Source: Gammaproteobacteria bacterium
Lineage (GTDB): Bacteria; Pseudomonadota; Gammaproteobacteria; SZUA-140
Length of the DNA: 28,520 nucleotides
NCBI GenBank assembly: GCA_026994735.1
Contig: JALWQD010000074.1
Coordinates: 1-28,520, forward strand
Direction of reading: 5' to 3'
Shown: one piece after another, positions 9,486 through 17,710 of the stretch
Layout: the number at the start of each line of letters is the position of its first letter
Numbering within the stretch: position 1 is the first letter of the stretch
The notes under the pieces: model-generated
Told to the model about the DNA's origin: nothing
The model's input: only the letters and a program-made list of their open reading frames with translations
The model's database searches: none
Translations under genes and position numbers: made by a program

Positions 9486-10517
9486 TCAAGCAGTCATTGC
9501 CAAACGCTCACGAATCTGTTCGGCATGAGGCGTATCGCCCTTCGCATCACAGATTTCCGCCAAAAGAGCCAATGCCCGACGGTTATCCGGCATCCGCTGC
9601 AGAATTTGACGGCAGTCATCTTCCGCCTCTGCCAGGCGGCCAGCACTCAAGTATGCACGACTGAGGCCTAAATGCGCATAGAGATCAAAGCCACATTCAA
9701 GACTTTGATTATAATAATCAAGAGCCTCGTCAAAACGACCCAACGATAAGCAGGCATCACCCACGCGAGTATAGAGATTCTGGTTCTCTGGTTCCTGTTC
9801 AAGAACAGTCAGCCAAACTTCAATCGCTTTTTCAAGCTGTTGCAAGCCGCGAAAACAATTGCCCAAGCCATATAAGGCGAATGGATTTTGCTCATCGATG
9901 GCCAGCGTCCGCCGGTAAAATCCCATCGCCACATCAAAACGCTTCTGACGCTGATGCATATTACCCATCATTGTCAATACAGCGATATTACTATCATGCA
10001 ATTTGAGATATTTCTCAAAACTGGCAATAGCCGTCTTGTCATCGCCCGTTTTGTAACAGAGGTTACCGATACCAAGCAGGGCATAGAGATCATTACCACC
10101 ACGTTCAAGGGCCTTTAGATAAAGCGCATAGGCTTCACGAAAAGCACCCTTCTTGCGATAAGAATCCGCCAAACGAACCATGACCATCGTATCTCCTGGC
10201 TTACACTGTAAGTAGCGTTTCCAGAAAATAATGGCTTTGTCCGGCTTTTGCAGACCACGATAAGCATTACCCATACCCCGTAATGCAAAAACATTTTCCT
10301 GGTCGATTTCGAGCAACTGCTCGTAATAATCGATTGCATCACGAAAGCGCTTCAATTTCCGACAGACATCGCCTAATCCGACAAGGACGTAGGCATTTCC
10401 GCTCGACAGCTCGTAAGCCTCGAGAAAGGCCGCCTCTGCGTCACGGTAGCGTCGCTTATTGAGCAGGGCATAACCCTTGCGTGAGAGCCTGACGACTGCC
10501 CTGGCATCACCGCTCAT
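9486..10517 (-). CDS. Soluble TPR-repeat protein of unknown function upstream of sucA
   Basis: The 343-residue protein is built almost entirely of about nine tetratricopeptide repeats of 34 residues. They show the typical pattern: AL/GLGN.....G....AI..... Examples are GLGDVCRKLKRFRDAIDYYE, GIGNLCYKTGDDKTAIASFE and GDACLSLGRFDEALDYYN. TPR arrays form a superhelical scaffold for protein-protein contacts. I see no signal peptide, membrane segment or catalytic domain, so it is probably cytoplasmic. A GGGAG ribosome binding site lies 9 bases before the ATG. It is the first gene of the likely TPR-sucABlpdCD transcript, 77 bases before sucA. The partner cannot be named; association with the 2-oxoglutarate dehydrogenase complex is only a guess from position. 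Weak repeat matching means no specific family such as PilF or BamD can be assigned. Confidence 0.85.
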   Translation of the reverse strand: MSGDARAVVRLSRKGYALLNKRRYRDAEAAFLEAYELSSGNAYVLVGLGDVCRKLKRFRDAIDYYEQLLEIDQENVFALRGMGNAYRGLQKPDKAIIFWKRYLQCKPGDTMVMVRLADSYRKKGAFREAYALYLKALERGGNDLYALLGIGNLCYKTGDDKTAIASFEKYLKLHDSNIAVLTMMGNMHQRQKRFDVAMGFYRRTLAIDEQNPFALYGLGNCFRGLQQLEKAIEVWLTVLEQEPENQNLYTRVGDACLSLGRFDEALDYYNQSLECGFDLYAHLGLSRAYLSAGRLAEAEDDCRQILQRMPDNRRALALLAEICDAKGDTPHAEQIRERLAMTA

Positions 10518-10724
10518 CTTTTCTATCTCCCGAATAGTGGGTCTTCAATATCAGTAACGAGTCTGGACAGATAATCTTTAGCGATTAGCCATTGCTAGCG
10601 CAAAAAATAATCAATCCGTTGTTATTATTCTGTAGAAACTAGATACGCAGCCTGACATCCGTGACTAGCGTTGATAACGCATCAAACTGAAGGCAATCAA
10701 TCAGCCCTCCTTCTGACAACTGAC

Positions 10725-10769
10725 CAGGCCATAAAGGGCCTGCGTTTATCGTTCCGGGCTATCAGCCCG
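10725..10769. repeat. Two adjacent perfect hairpins in the leader region before the TPR gene
   Basis: Hairpin A pairs CAGGCC (10725-10730) with GGCCTG (10737-10742) around a 6-base loop. Hairpin B pairs CGGGCT (10755-10760) with AGCCCG (10764-10769) around a 3-base loop. Neither is followed by a T-run on either strand, so they are not ordinary intrinsic terminators. They could be leader RNA structure or a protein site. Confidence 0.5.
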
Positions 10770-10842
10770 CCTTAATAATCAGGTTGCTCATGTTCTGCCG
10801 GCCACTACGCGCCAGATAACCATCATACAAGATGCGAGTCAT
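10762..10842 (-). CDS. Possible 26-codon small ORF
   Basis: An ATG preceded at 10 bases by GGAG opens 26 codons (starting MTRILYDGYLARSG, ending SNLIIKAG). They end in the double stop TGATAG, which lies inside the second hairpin of this gap. The peptide is not recognised. It could be a leader peptide, a small protein or the remnant of a lost gene, and chance is not excluded. Evidence is limited to the ribosome binding site and the position of the stop. Confidence 0.2.
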   Translation of the reverse strand: MTRILYDGYLARSGRQNMSNLIIKAG

Positions 10843-10890
10843 TATGAAAATGCTCCAATTCATTGTATGCATTCAGCTTCAGAGAGCGAT

Positions 10891-10921
10891 AAAAAAAACA
10901 GCTTTTGAAAAACACAAAAGC
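10891..10921 (-). terminator. Rho-independent terminator of the pdxJ-acpS transcript
   Basis: On the minus strand GCTTTTG (10921-10915) pairs perfectly with CAAAAGC (10907-10901) across a 7-base loop. TG and then eight T follow (10898-10891). It lies 77 bases beyond the acpS stop and closes the long minus-strand housekeeping operon. Confidence 0.8.
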
Positions 10922-10997
10922 CATCCATTAACAACCATCCCTTGGAACTTTGATACTTGTCAGCCCGATATGTTCCCATAAAGATAGAAACACTTCC

Positions 10998-11396
10998 TTA
11001 AACTAGGCTTTTTACCCATAAAGTCACGAATGCCAGACAATAGTCACGTTCATCGGACAAACTGACATGACTCTGCGAAATCCCAAAACGCCTCACAAGG
11101 CGCTCGGTCTTATCCAGATAATAGAGCATAGGACGCCCCATGCTGTCATGACTGAGACCAATTTCACACATCGACACACCTTGACGAAAGCCAGTACCGA
11201 GAGCCTTTGCAGCCGCCTCTTTGACTGCAAACCGCTTTGCCAGCATACGCGCCTGCAAGCGCTTATCCTTGCGCAAACCCAGCTCATGCCATTCCTGCTC
11301 GGTCAGAATCCGACGACAAAAACGCTCACCGAAACGATTGAGGCAAGCTTCAATACGAGGAATATGAACAATGTCGGTACCGATACCGTGAATCAC
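10998..11396 (-). CDS. acpS: Holo-[acyl-carrier-protein] synthase
   Basis: AcpS transfers 4'-phosphopantetheine from CoA to a serine of apo-ACP, activating it for fatty acid synthesis. The 132-residue protein (E. coli 126) shows both signature segments: GIGTDIVHIPRIE (4-16), with metal-binding Asp8, and KRFAVKEAAAKALGTGF (54-70), with metal-binding Glu60. Its ATG overlaps the pdxJ stop in ATGA, the standard pdxJ-acpS arrangement of gammaproteobacteria, so translation is coupled. It is the last gene before the terminator at 10891-10921. Confidence 0.95.
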   Translation of the reverse strand: MIHGIGTDIVHIPRIEACLNRFGERFCRRILTEQEWHELGLRKDKRLQARMLAKRFAVKEAAAKALGTGFRQGVSMCEIGLSHDSMGRPMLYYLDKTERLVRRFGISQSHVSLSDERDYCLAFVTLWVKSLV

Positions 11397-12136
11397 CCTG
11401 CCGATGCCTCACGCATCAAACGGAGCATTTCCCGAACGGCACAGCCAAGCCCGGAAAAGAGAGCCCTGGCAATAATCGCATGGCCGATATTGAGTTCACT
11501 GATACCTGGAATAGCGGCGATCGCAGCAACATTTTGGTAATTGAGGCCATGGCCGGCATTCACCTGTAAACCCAATTGCAGACCATGATCGACAGCATCC
11601 CTGATACGCATCAAAGCTTGTTGCCGCTCTGCGCGTCTACGCATATCGGCAAAGTGACCGCTATGTATCTCAATCACCCGGCAGCCCGTCTCGGCAGCTG
11701 CCGCAACCTGCTTCGGATCGGGGTCAATAAACAGGGAAACCTGACAGCCGGCAGCCTGTAATTGCTGGCAGGCATCACCAATGCGCGATAATTGACCGAC
11801 CACATTCAAGCCACCCTCTGTCGTCAATTCCTGACGGCGCTCTGGCACCAGACAGCAATCTGCCGGCTTTATTTCACATGCCAGGGCAAGCATCTCGTCG
11901 GTTACCGCCATCTCCAGATTCATGCGTGTCTGCAAAACCTCGTTAAGCAGGCGCACATCGCGTTCCTGTATATGCCGGCGATCTTCCCGCAGGTGAACCG
12001 TGATCGCATCGGCACCGGCCTGTTCAGCTACCCGGGCAGCCTCCACTGGCTCCGGATAGCGTGTCCCACGCGCCTGCCTGAGGGTGGCAACATGATCGAT
12101 GTTAACACCCAACTGGATCATATTTTTCATTCTCAC
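11393..12136 (-). CDS. pdxJ: Pyridoxine 5'-phosphate synthase
   Basis: PdxJ condenses 1-deoxyxylulose 5-phosphate with 3-amino-2-oxopropyl phosphate in the last ring-forming step of DXP-dependent vitamin B6 synthesis. The TIM-barrel protein shows LGVNIDHVATLRQARG at the N-terminus, the catalytic/phosphate segments ITVHLREDRRHI and CCLVPERRQELTTEGGL, and VNAGHGLNY followed by ELNIGHAII near the C-terminus. Three in-frame starts are possible: GTG at 12136, ATG at 12130 and ATG at 12121. AAGGA lies 7 bases before the GTG, which favours the 247-residue form, but the conserved fold begins after all three. It overlaps acpS by 4 bases and lies 30 bases after recO. Confidence 0.95.
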   Translation of the reverse strand: MRMKNMIQLGVNIDHVATLRQARGTRYPEPVEAARVAEQAGADAITVHLREDRRHIQERDVRLLNEVLQTRMNLEMAVTDEMLALACEIKPADCCLVPERRQELTTEGGLNVVGQLSRIGDACQQLQAAGCQVSLFIDPDPKQVAAAAETGCRVIEIHSGHFADMRRRAERQQALMRIRDAVDHGLQLGLQVNAGHGLNYQNVAAIAAIPGISELNIGHAIIARALFSGLGCAVREMLRLMREASAG

Positions 12137-12166
12137 TCATCCATCCTTATACATTCAAAAAAATGA

Positions 12167-12943
12167 TCAATCGTCTATCTGCACATGAGCAGCAAGCTCT
12201 GCCCTGCGAGAAAAAAGACACCAGCTGCGCAGTGGCTTGCCGTCAAGACAGGCAAGAATAATACGACGCATAAGGTTACGGGCAATACGCGCCGATTGCT
12301 CATCACGCAAATCATCTGCTGCCAGCTGTAACAACACCTGACCAGGTACAACCAGGCTACTGCTGTGCGGCTTGTCAGCCAGCAGCGGCCCTTGCAAGGG
12401 CAGATAAATATATTCCGCCTCGGCAACAATCGCCAGCCCATTCTCGATATCCTGCGTCAGAAGCGGTCGATAACCAATAAGCGTGAGTAATTGCAATTCA
12501 AAACGTCGCAGGCAACGGTGCAGGGCCAGCCGACCTGTCATCATTGCCTGTGGCAACTCTGCCAGCGTCTCGACATAGAGATCAAAAACATCTGGACAGG
12601 GGTCATGACGATGCAACAAACGCATCAATAATTCATTGATATAAAGACCGCTAAACAAGCTGTCCCCCGTCAGTAGCTGGGGTGTCGTAGCGGCATCAGC
12701 ACTGCGCAAGCTGCCCAGCTCCCCACGCCCCTGCCAGACTATCTGCAGACGGCAAAAGTGTTGGTTAACAACATACTGAGCTGAACGGGGTTGGCGTGCG
12801 GCCCGACAAACCAAGCCGACACGGCCATGTTCACGGGTGAGCAAATCAGCAATCAGGCTACTGTCCCGATAGGGTCTACGATGCAATAAATAGGCTTCAT
12901 CCTGGCTGCGCAGACGATGCCCGAAAGAATGCTTATTCGTCAT
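12167..12943 (-). CDS. recO: DNA repair protein RecO
   Basis: RecO works with RecR (and RecF) to load RecA on SSB-coated single-stranded DNA and anneals complementary strands. The N-terminal OB-fold is visible in EAYLLHRRPYRDSSLIAD and GRVGLVCRAARQPRS. SGLYINELLMRLL is the strongly conserved helix after it. I chose the ATG at 12943 (258 residues; E. coli 242) although the frame stays open to 13066, because the extra 41 residues lie wholly inside era and have no family resemblance. This start overlaps the era stop by 11 bases. The usual zinc-binding cysteine cluster of some RecO proteins is not evident. Confidence 0.9.
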   Translation of the reverse strand: MTNKHSFGHRLRSQDEAYLLHRRPYRDSSLIADLLTREHGRVGLVCRAARQPRSAQYVVNQHFCRLQIVWQGRGELGSLRSADAATTPQLLTGDSLFSGLYINELLMRLLHRHDPCPDVFDLYVETLAELPQAMMTGRLALHRCLRRFELQLLTLIGYRPLLTQDIENGLAIVAEAEYIYLPLQGPLLADKPHSSSLVVPGQVLLQLAADDLRDEQSARIARNLMRRIILACLDGKPLRSWCLFSRRAELAAHVQIDD

Positions 12944-13841
12944 AACCGAGCGAACGCAAGGCACGCTCATCGTCAGACCAACCCTCCTTGACCTTGACCC
13001 ACAAACGGAGGAACACCTTGCGTTCAAAGATCTTCTCCATAGCCTCTCTTGCCTGACTGCCGACACGCTTTAACTGCTGTCCCTGGCGTCCGATGACAAT
13101 AGATTTTTGCGCCGCACGTTCAACCCAGATCAAAGCCGAAATATCGAGCAGCTTTTCTTCTTCTTTAAAATGCTCAATTTCCACTGTCAAGGCATAGGGT
13201 AATTCCTGATCAAGCTGACGCATCAGACGCTCACGAACAATTTCAGCAGCCAGAAAACGCTCACTGCGATCCGTCACCTGATCTTCTGAAAACAACGCCG
13301 GTGCGGCAGGTAACAGTTCCGTAACCACCTTCTCAAGTAATTCGACCTGCGCCCCCTTACGCGCCGACAGTGGAATCACCTGGTGAAAGGGATAACGGTC
13401 TGCAAGACTGGCAATAACCGGCAGCAATTGCTCTTTGTCATTGACACGATCAACCTTGTTGATGGCCAGGATAACGGGTACATCGACACGCTCAAGATGC
13501 TCCAGAATCAATGCTTCTTCATCGCCCCACTTACGATAATCAACCAACATGACGATGACATCAACGCCCATAAAGGCATTGCTGGCTGTCCGGTTCATCA
13601 TGCGGTTAATGGCCCGCCCTGCCGTCGGGTGAATACCTGGTGTATCGACATAGACGACCTGGCTGTCAGCTTCGCTACGGATACCCAGAATCGAATGGCG
13701 TGTCGTTTGTGGTTTGTGCGAAGTAATACTGACCTTCTGCCCCAAAATTCGATTAAGCAGTGTTGATTTACCCGCATTTGGTCGTCCAATAAGGGCAACA
13801 TAGCCGCAGTGTTGAAGCATAAAACCAGGTTCCATCGTCAT
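12933..13841 (-). CDS. era: GTPase Era
   Basis: Era is an essential GTPase that binds the 3' end of 16S rRNA and helps mature the 30S subunit. The 302-residue protein has a G domain with G1 GRPNAGKS (19-26), switch region QTTRHSILG, G3 DTPG (66-69) and G4 NKVD (128-131). A C-terminal KH RNA-binding domain carries VIGRQGQQLKRVGSQARE. The start ATG overlaps the rnc stop in ATGA. A GGAAAG site supports it, though a second ATG lies two codons in. The rnc-era-recO order is highly conserved in gammaproteobacteria. Confidence 0.96.
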   Translation of the reverse strand: MTMEPGFMLQHCGYVALIGRPNAGKSTLLNRILGQKVSITSHKPQTTRHSILGIRSEADSQVVYVDTPGIHPTAGRAINRMMNRTASNAFMGVDVIVMLVDYRKWGDEEALILEHLERVDVPVILAINKVDRVNDKEQLLPVIASLADRYPFHQVIPLSARKGAQVELLEKVVTELLPAAPALFSEDQVTDRSERFLAAEIVRERLMRQLDQELPYALTVEIEHFKEEEKLLDISALIWVERAAQKSIVIGRQGQQLKRVGSQAREAMEKIFERKVFLRLWVKVKEGWSDDERALRSLGYDE

Positions 13842-14578
13842 CTTTTCTTTCCAGGGTTGTTGTCTTCCGTAATGACGGCAAGGACTTGCTCGGCGGCTGC
13901 CTGCTCTGCTTGACGACGACTGCCACCATCGCCAAAAACGGCTTCCGTCAGCAAGCCATCAAGACAACAGGAAACACGGAAACGGCTGCCACCAGGGAGC
14001 TTGCTCTCATCCAGCAACTGATAGATGGGCAAAGGCAAGGCACGCGCCTGTAACCACTCCTGCAAACGGGTTTTGGGGTCTTTCAGGGCTTGCTCAATGG
14101 TCAGTGTTTTTAGACGGCGAGAAAAAATTGACAAGACATAATCACGCGTCGCCTGGCCATCAGAATCGATATGAATGGCCGCAATAATTGCCTCCATGGC
14201 TCCGGCCAGAATGGAATCACGATTGGCACCGCCACTGCGCAATTCACCACTGCCCAGAACCAGGGCCTCGCAAAGCTTTAACTCGCGGGCAATCTCGGCC
14301 AATGTCTGCCCCTTAACAAGACGAGCACGCAAGCGGCTCAGAGCACCCTCGCCAGCTTCAGGAAAACGCTGATAGAGATGTTCGGCAATGATACAACCGA
14401 GCAAGGCATCGCCGAAAAACTCAAGCCGTTCATTATTCAAACGGCCAATACTACGATGCGTCAATGCCAAACCGAACAGTGCCTGGTCATGAAAGCGATA
14501 ATCAAGCCGGCGAGTCAGGCGTTGTGCCGCTACCGTCTGACCACTGGAAAGTGTTCGTTTAGAGCTCTGCACGTTCAT
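13838..14578 (-). CDS. rnc: Ribonuclease III
   Basis: RNase III cleaves double-stranded RNA in rRNA precursors and in regulated mRNAs. The 246-residue protein has the catalytic signature NERLEFFGDALL (49-60), which carries the metal-binding acidic residues. The second acidic site is around residues 120-130 (AGAMEAIIAAIHIDSD), followed by a C-terminal double-stranded-RNA-binding domain (about 170-243, DPKTRLQEWLQARALPLP). It is about 20 residues longer than E. coli RNase III because of an N-terminal extension. The start lies 20 bases inside the DUF4845 gene and has no clear ribosome binding site, so coupled translation is likely. A GTG two codons downstream is an alternative start. Confidence 0.95.
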   Translation of the reverse strand: MNVQSSKRTLSSGQTVAAQRLTRRLDYRFHDQALFGLALTHRSIGRLNNERLEFFGDALLGCIIAEHLYQRFPEAGEGALSRLRARLVKGQTLAEIARELKLCEALVLGSGELRSGGANRDSILAGAMEAIIAAIHIDSDGQATRDYVLSIFSRRLKTLTIEQALKDPKTRLQEWLQARALPLPIYQLLDESKLPGGSRFRVSCCLDGLLTEAVFGDGGSRRQAEQAAAEQVLAVITEDNNPGKKR

Positions 14579-14927
14579 TAAAATGAACTATCAAATCGAT
14601 ATTTGCCAACAGAGGCTTACGCACCTCGTATTCAATAACAATGGCTTTTTTCTTGCCATTCTTTTCGATATGAATATTTTCACGTTTGACGCTGTCAATA
14701 TCATTAACATCAAATTGTCGAATCAGGCGATCCCGAATGGTCTTTGTGCTTGCCTTCTTCACACCGTCTTCATCGGCGACTATTTTAAGCGAGGAGACAA
14801 CGCTGAAGTATTCAACATAAACGGGAATCAGACGCATACCAATTGAGGCAATAAATACAATCATGACTAACACTGCCAGAAATGATGTCATTGTCATTCC
14901 TGACATATTTCGTGAACCATTGTGCAT
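14559..14927 (-). CDS. DUF4845 small membrane protein between lepB and rnc
   Basis: The 122-residue protein has one membrane segment (about 13-35, SFLAVLVMIVFIASIGMRL) and a mixed charged domain of some 85 residues, predicted to lie outside the cytoplasm. Position between lepB and rnc, size and topology match the DUF4845 family, which holds this place in Pseudomonas and many other gammaproteobacteria. Its function is not established. An excellent GGAGG site lies 9 bases before the ATG, so it is well translated. The gene overlaps rnc by 20 bases. Confidence 0.82.
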   Translation of the reverse strand: MHNGSRNMSGMTMTSFLAVLVMIVFIASIGMRLIPVYVEYFSVVSSLKIVADEDGVKKASTKTIRDRLIRQFDVNDIDSVKRENIHIEKNGKKKAIVIEYEVRKPLLANIDLIVHFNERAEL

Positions 14928-14955
14928 CGTAGTTACCTCCGATTGACAATAATGA

Positions 14956-15744
14956 TCACTGGATACGCATGCCGATTCGGTTCCAATGGACGCTTGAGAT
15001 CGATGAATCCCAGTTCATCCAGATCATAAAGGCTTTGCCGACAAGATTCTCTTCCGGCACGGTACCCCAGAAGCGACTGTCATTGCTATTATCCCGGTTA
15101 TCACCCATGACAAAATAACGGCCGGCCGGCACGATAAATTCACCTTCCGAAAAACGCCGACTTGTCTGCACCAATATCCGGTGATCAATGTCACCCAGAT
15201 GTTCTGTCCGCAGACTCGCCCCGCTAACGCGGATGCCTTCGCCCATACCGGTATAAATTCCTTCTGATTTTTGTTCCGCTGGCTGACCATTAATGTAGAC
15301 CGTCTTATTTTGATAGCGAATCGTATCACCTGGCAAACCAACAATACGTTTAATATAATCCACAGAGGGATCTTCCGGGAAGCGGAAAACAACCACATCG
15401 CCCCGTGCTGGCTCATCAATGTCGATAACCTTTAGACCAAATAAAGGCAGCCTGATTCCATAAGAAAACTTGTTCACAAGAATAAAATCACCGACCTGTA
15501 AGGTTGGCAACATTGAACCCGATGGAATCCGAAAAGGTTCCGCCAGAAATGAACGCAGTACCAGGACAATCAATATAATAGGAAAAAATGAGACCGCATA
15601 TTCGACAACAACGGGTTGAGATATCTCTTCGCCCTCACCAACTGCGGCACGACGTTTGGGAGCAAAAACCCAGACATCACCCGCCCAAATGATGGCGCTT
15701 GCCACCAAGGCAATCAACATCATCGCCTGAAAATCAAAGTTCAT
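14956..15744 (-). CDS. lepB: Signal peptidase I
   Basis: LepB removes signal peptides from exported proteins on the outer face of the inner membrane. The 262-residue protein has two N-terminal membrane segments (about 6-26 and 48-66). The Ser-Lys dyad is Ser77 in SGSMLPTL and Lys132 in DYIKRIVGLPGD, and the conserved box E is GDNRDNSNDSRFWG. The ATG shares one base with the lepA stop (TAATG). Its ribosome binding sequence inside lepA is weak, so translation likely depends on termination-reinitiation from lepA. Confidence 0.96.
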   Translation of the reverse strand: MNFDFQAMMLIALVASAIIWAGDVWVFAPKRRAAVGEGEEISQPVVVEYAVSFFPIILIVLVLRSFLAEPFRIPSGSMLPTLQVGDFILVNKFSYGIRLPLFGLKVIDIDEPARGDVVVFRFPEDPSVDYIKRIVGLPGDTIRYQNKTVYINGQPAEQKSEGIYTGMGEGIRVSGASLRTEHLGDIDHRILVQTSRRFSEGEFIVPAGRYFVMGDNRDNSNDSRFWGTVPEENLVGKAFMIWMNWDSSISSVHWNRIGMRIQ

Positions 15745-17552
15745 TATTTCTTACCTGTATGCAGTACCGCAAGAAAGGCATCCTGCGGGATTTCAACCGA
15801 ACCCAATTGTTTCATGCGTCGCTTACCCGCTTTCTGTTTTTCCAGCAATTTACGTTTTCGTGAAACATCGCCGCCATAACACTTGGCTGTTACATTTTTA
15901 CGCAGTGCCTTCACTGTTTCGCGTGAAATAATTTTCGACCCGATAGATGCCTGAATGGCCACATCAAACATTTGTCGTGGAATCAGCTCACGCATTTTTT
16001 CAACCAACTCACGCCCTCGCTGAACTGCCCGTTCACGATGGACAATATATGATAAGGCATCAACCCGCTCGCCATTGATCAATAAATCAAGACGCACAAG
16101 GTTAGCGGCTTGAAAACAGTCGAGATTATAGTCAAGCGAGGCATAACCACGACTGACTGATTTCAGACGATCATAGAAATCGACGACCATCTCACTCATT
16201 GGCAACATAAAACTCACCGCTACCTGTTGGCCATGATAGATCATCTTTTTTTGAACACCGCGCTTTTCAATGCATAGTGTAATCACTGCCCCCAAAAATT
16301 CCTGCGGGACAAGGATGTCGGCTTCAATGATCGGCTCGCGAATTTCAGCAATCGTTCCAACATCCGGCAAGCGCGAAGGGTTATCAATCAAAACCACATC
16401 ACCGGATGTCAAGATAACCTCATAGACCACTGTCGGCGCAGTCGTAATCAGATTCAGATCATATTCCCGTTCAAGCCTTTCCTGGATAATTTCCATATGC
16501 AGCATACCCAGAAAACCGCAACGAAAACCAAACCCCAGCGCCTGCGAAGTTTCAGGCTCGTAAAATAAGGCAGCATCATTCAACCGCAATTTTGACAGTG
16601 CCTCACGGAGGGCTTCATAGTCCTCTGCGCTGACGGGGAAAAGACCGGCAAAGACCTGCGGTTTAATCGCTTTGAAACCAGGCAATGCCTGTTCGACAGG
16701 ATGATTGCTTAACGTCAATGTATCGCCCACCGGAGCCCCTTCAATCTCCTTGATCCCGGCAATAACAAAACCAACCTCACCGGCATGAAGGACGGAACGT
16801 GATAACGGTTTGGGCGTAAAAACACCGACCTTATTGACAGGATAGCTACGCCCGGTGGACATTATTGTAATCTTGTCGCCAACAGGTAAACGACCATTAA
16901 CGACACGTACCAGCGACACTACTCCGAGATAATTATCGAACCATGAGTCAATTATCAATGCTTGCAAGGGGCCCTCTGAGCTGCCTTTTGGTGCCGGAAT
17001 ACGGTCGATCAGCGACGCCAGCAAGGCATCGACACCGAGGCCAGTCTTGGCACTCACCTCAAGCGCATCGGTGGCATCGACACCAATAATATCTTCAATC
17101 TCCTGACAGACGCGATCCGGGTCTGCAGTCGGCAGATCAATTTTATTGAGAACAGGAATCACTTCCAGGCCTTGTTCTATCGCCGTATAGCAATTGGCAA
17201 CCGTTTGTGCCTCGACACCCTGCGAGGCATCCACTACCAATAACGCCCCTTCACAGGCAGCAAGAGAGCGCGACACCTCATAGGAGAAATCAACATGGCC
17301 GGGAGTATCAATGAAATTAAGCTGGAATACCTGACCATCACTGGCCGTATAGTCGAGTGTTACGCACTGGGCCTTGATCGTAATACCGCGCTCACGCTCA
17401 AGATCCATCGAGTCAAGCACCTGAGCCGACATTTCTCGATCACTGAGACCGCCACAAATCTGAATCAAACGGTCAGCAAGAGTGGATTTACCATGATCAA
17501 TATGGGCAATAATCGAGAAATTACGAATGTTCTGCACGTCACCATCACACAA
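15744..17552 (-). CDS. lepA: Elongation factor 4 (LepA) GTPase
   Basis: LepA is a ribosome-associated translational GTPase, implicated in initiation and in back-translocation under stress. The 602-residue protein is nearly full-length identical in plan to E. coli LepA: G1 AHIDHGKS (16-23), G3 DTPGH (82-86), G4 NKID (136-139), EF-G-like domains II, III and V, and the LepA-specific C-terminal domain (KNVTAKCYGGDVSRKRKLLE). No ATG start exists. The frame opens with TTG at 17552; a GTG at 17537 would give MQNIRNFSII, closer to the E. coli N-terminus. Neither has a strong ribosome binding site. A terminator-like hairpin lies 49 bases upstream, so the gene may have its own promoter or be attenuated. 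Confidence 0.95.
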   Translation of the reverse strand: MCDGDVQNIRNFSIIAHIDHGKSTLADRLIQICGGLSDREMSAQVLDSMDLERERGITIKAQCVTLDYTASDGQVFQLNFIDTPGHVDFSYEVSRSLAACEGALLVVDASQGVEAQTVANCYTAIEQGLEVIPVLNKIDLPTADPDRVCQEIEDIIGVDATDALEVSAKTGLGVDALLASLIDRIPAPKGSSEGPLQALIIDSWFDNYLGVVSLVRVVNGRLPVGDKITIMSTGRSYPVNKVGVFTPKPLSRSVLHAGEVGFVIAGIKEIEGAPVGDTLTLSNHPVEQALPGFKAIKPQVFAGLFPVSAEDYEALREALSKLRLNDAALFYEPETSQALGFGFRCGFLGMLHMEIIQERLEREYDLNLITTAPTVVYEVILTSGDVVLIDNPSRLPDVGTIAEIREPIIEADILVPQEFLGAVITLCIEKRGVQKKMIYHGQQVAVSFMLPMSEMVVDFYDRLKSVSRGYASLDYNLDCFQAANLVRLDLLINGERVDALSYIVHRERAVQRGRELVEKMRELIPRQMFDVAIQASIGSKIISRETVKALRKNVTAKCYGGDVSRKRKLLEKQKAGKRRMKQLGSVEIPQDAFLAVLHTGKK

Positions 17553-17600
17553 TGAGGGTTAAAACGGGCGACAGACAACAACATCTCATCCCCCGCACCC

Positions 17601-17634
17601 AAAAAAATCATCAGGGGCCGACGAGCGGCCCCTG
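17601..17634 (-). terminator. Rho-independent terminator between mucD and lepA
   Basis: On the minus strand CAGGGGCCG (17634-17626) pairs perfectly with CGGCCCCTG (17620-17612) across a 5-base loop. A 4-base spacer ATGA and seven T follow (17607-17601). The stem is very stable. The spacer before the T-run is a slight departure from the ideal. It ends the sigma-E cluster transcript, fully or partly, only 49 bases before lepA. Confidence 0.78.
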
Positions 17635-17644
17635 CAGTGACGAC

Positions 17645-17669
17645 ATTCTACCGGCTAGCGCCGGAGAAT
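17645..17669. repeat. Second hairpin just upstream of the mucD-lepA terminator
   Basis: ATTCT and CCGGC (17645-17649, 17651-17655; one bulged A at 17650) pair with GCCGG and AGAAT (17660-17669) around the loop TAGC. It has no T-run of its own. It stands about 10 bases before the terminator stem on the minus strand, in tandem with it. Confidence 0.5.
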
Positions 17670-17710
17670 CCCAGTTAATCTGAGGCCCCTGTCAACCGTT
17701 AGCGCAGCCA

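Larger units (their letters stand above)
10518..10997 (-). other. 480-base gap between acpS and the TPR-suc transcript
   Basis: No conserved gene is visible on either strand. On the minus strand, in order, the gap holds the terminator of the acpS operon (10891-10921), a possible 26-codon frame (10762-10842), two short perfect hairpins (10725-10769), a full AAGGAGG sequence (10706-10712), and an AT-rich stretch at 10560-10640 before the TPR gene. The promoter of the TPR-suc transcript should lie here. I could not find a pair of -35/-10 boxes good enough to place it. Confidence 0.6.

Noticed and set aside
10944..10950. GGAACTT on the + strand, a sigma-E -35 match
   Set aside because: No GTCTAA-like -10 at 15-16 bases (CGATAT is there instead), and no + strand gene lies downstream.
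12944..13066. N-terminal extension of RecO by 41 residues
   Set aside because: It lies entirely within the era coding sequence, is Arg/Ser/Cys-rich and has no family resemblance. The ATG at 12943 gives a normal RecO start.
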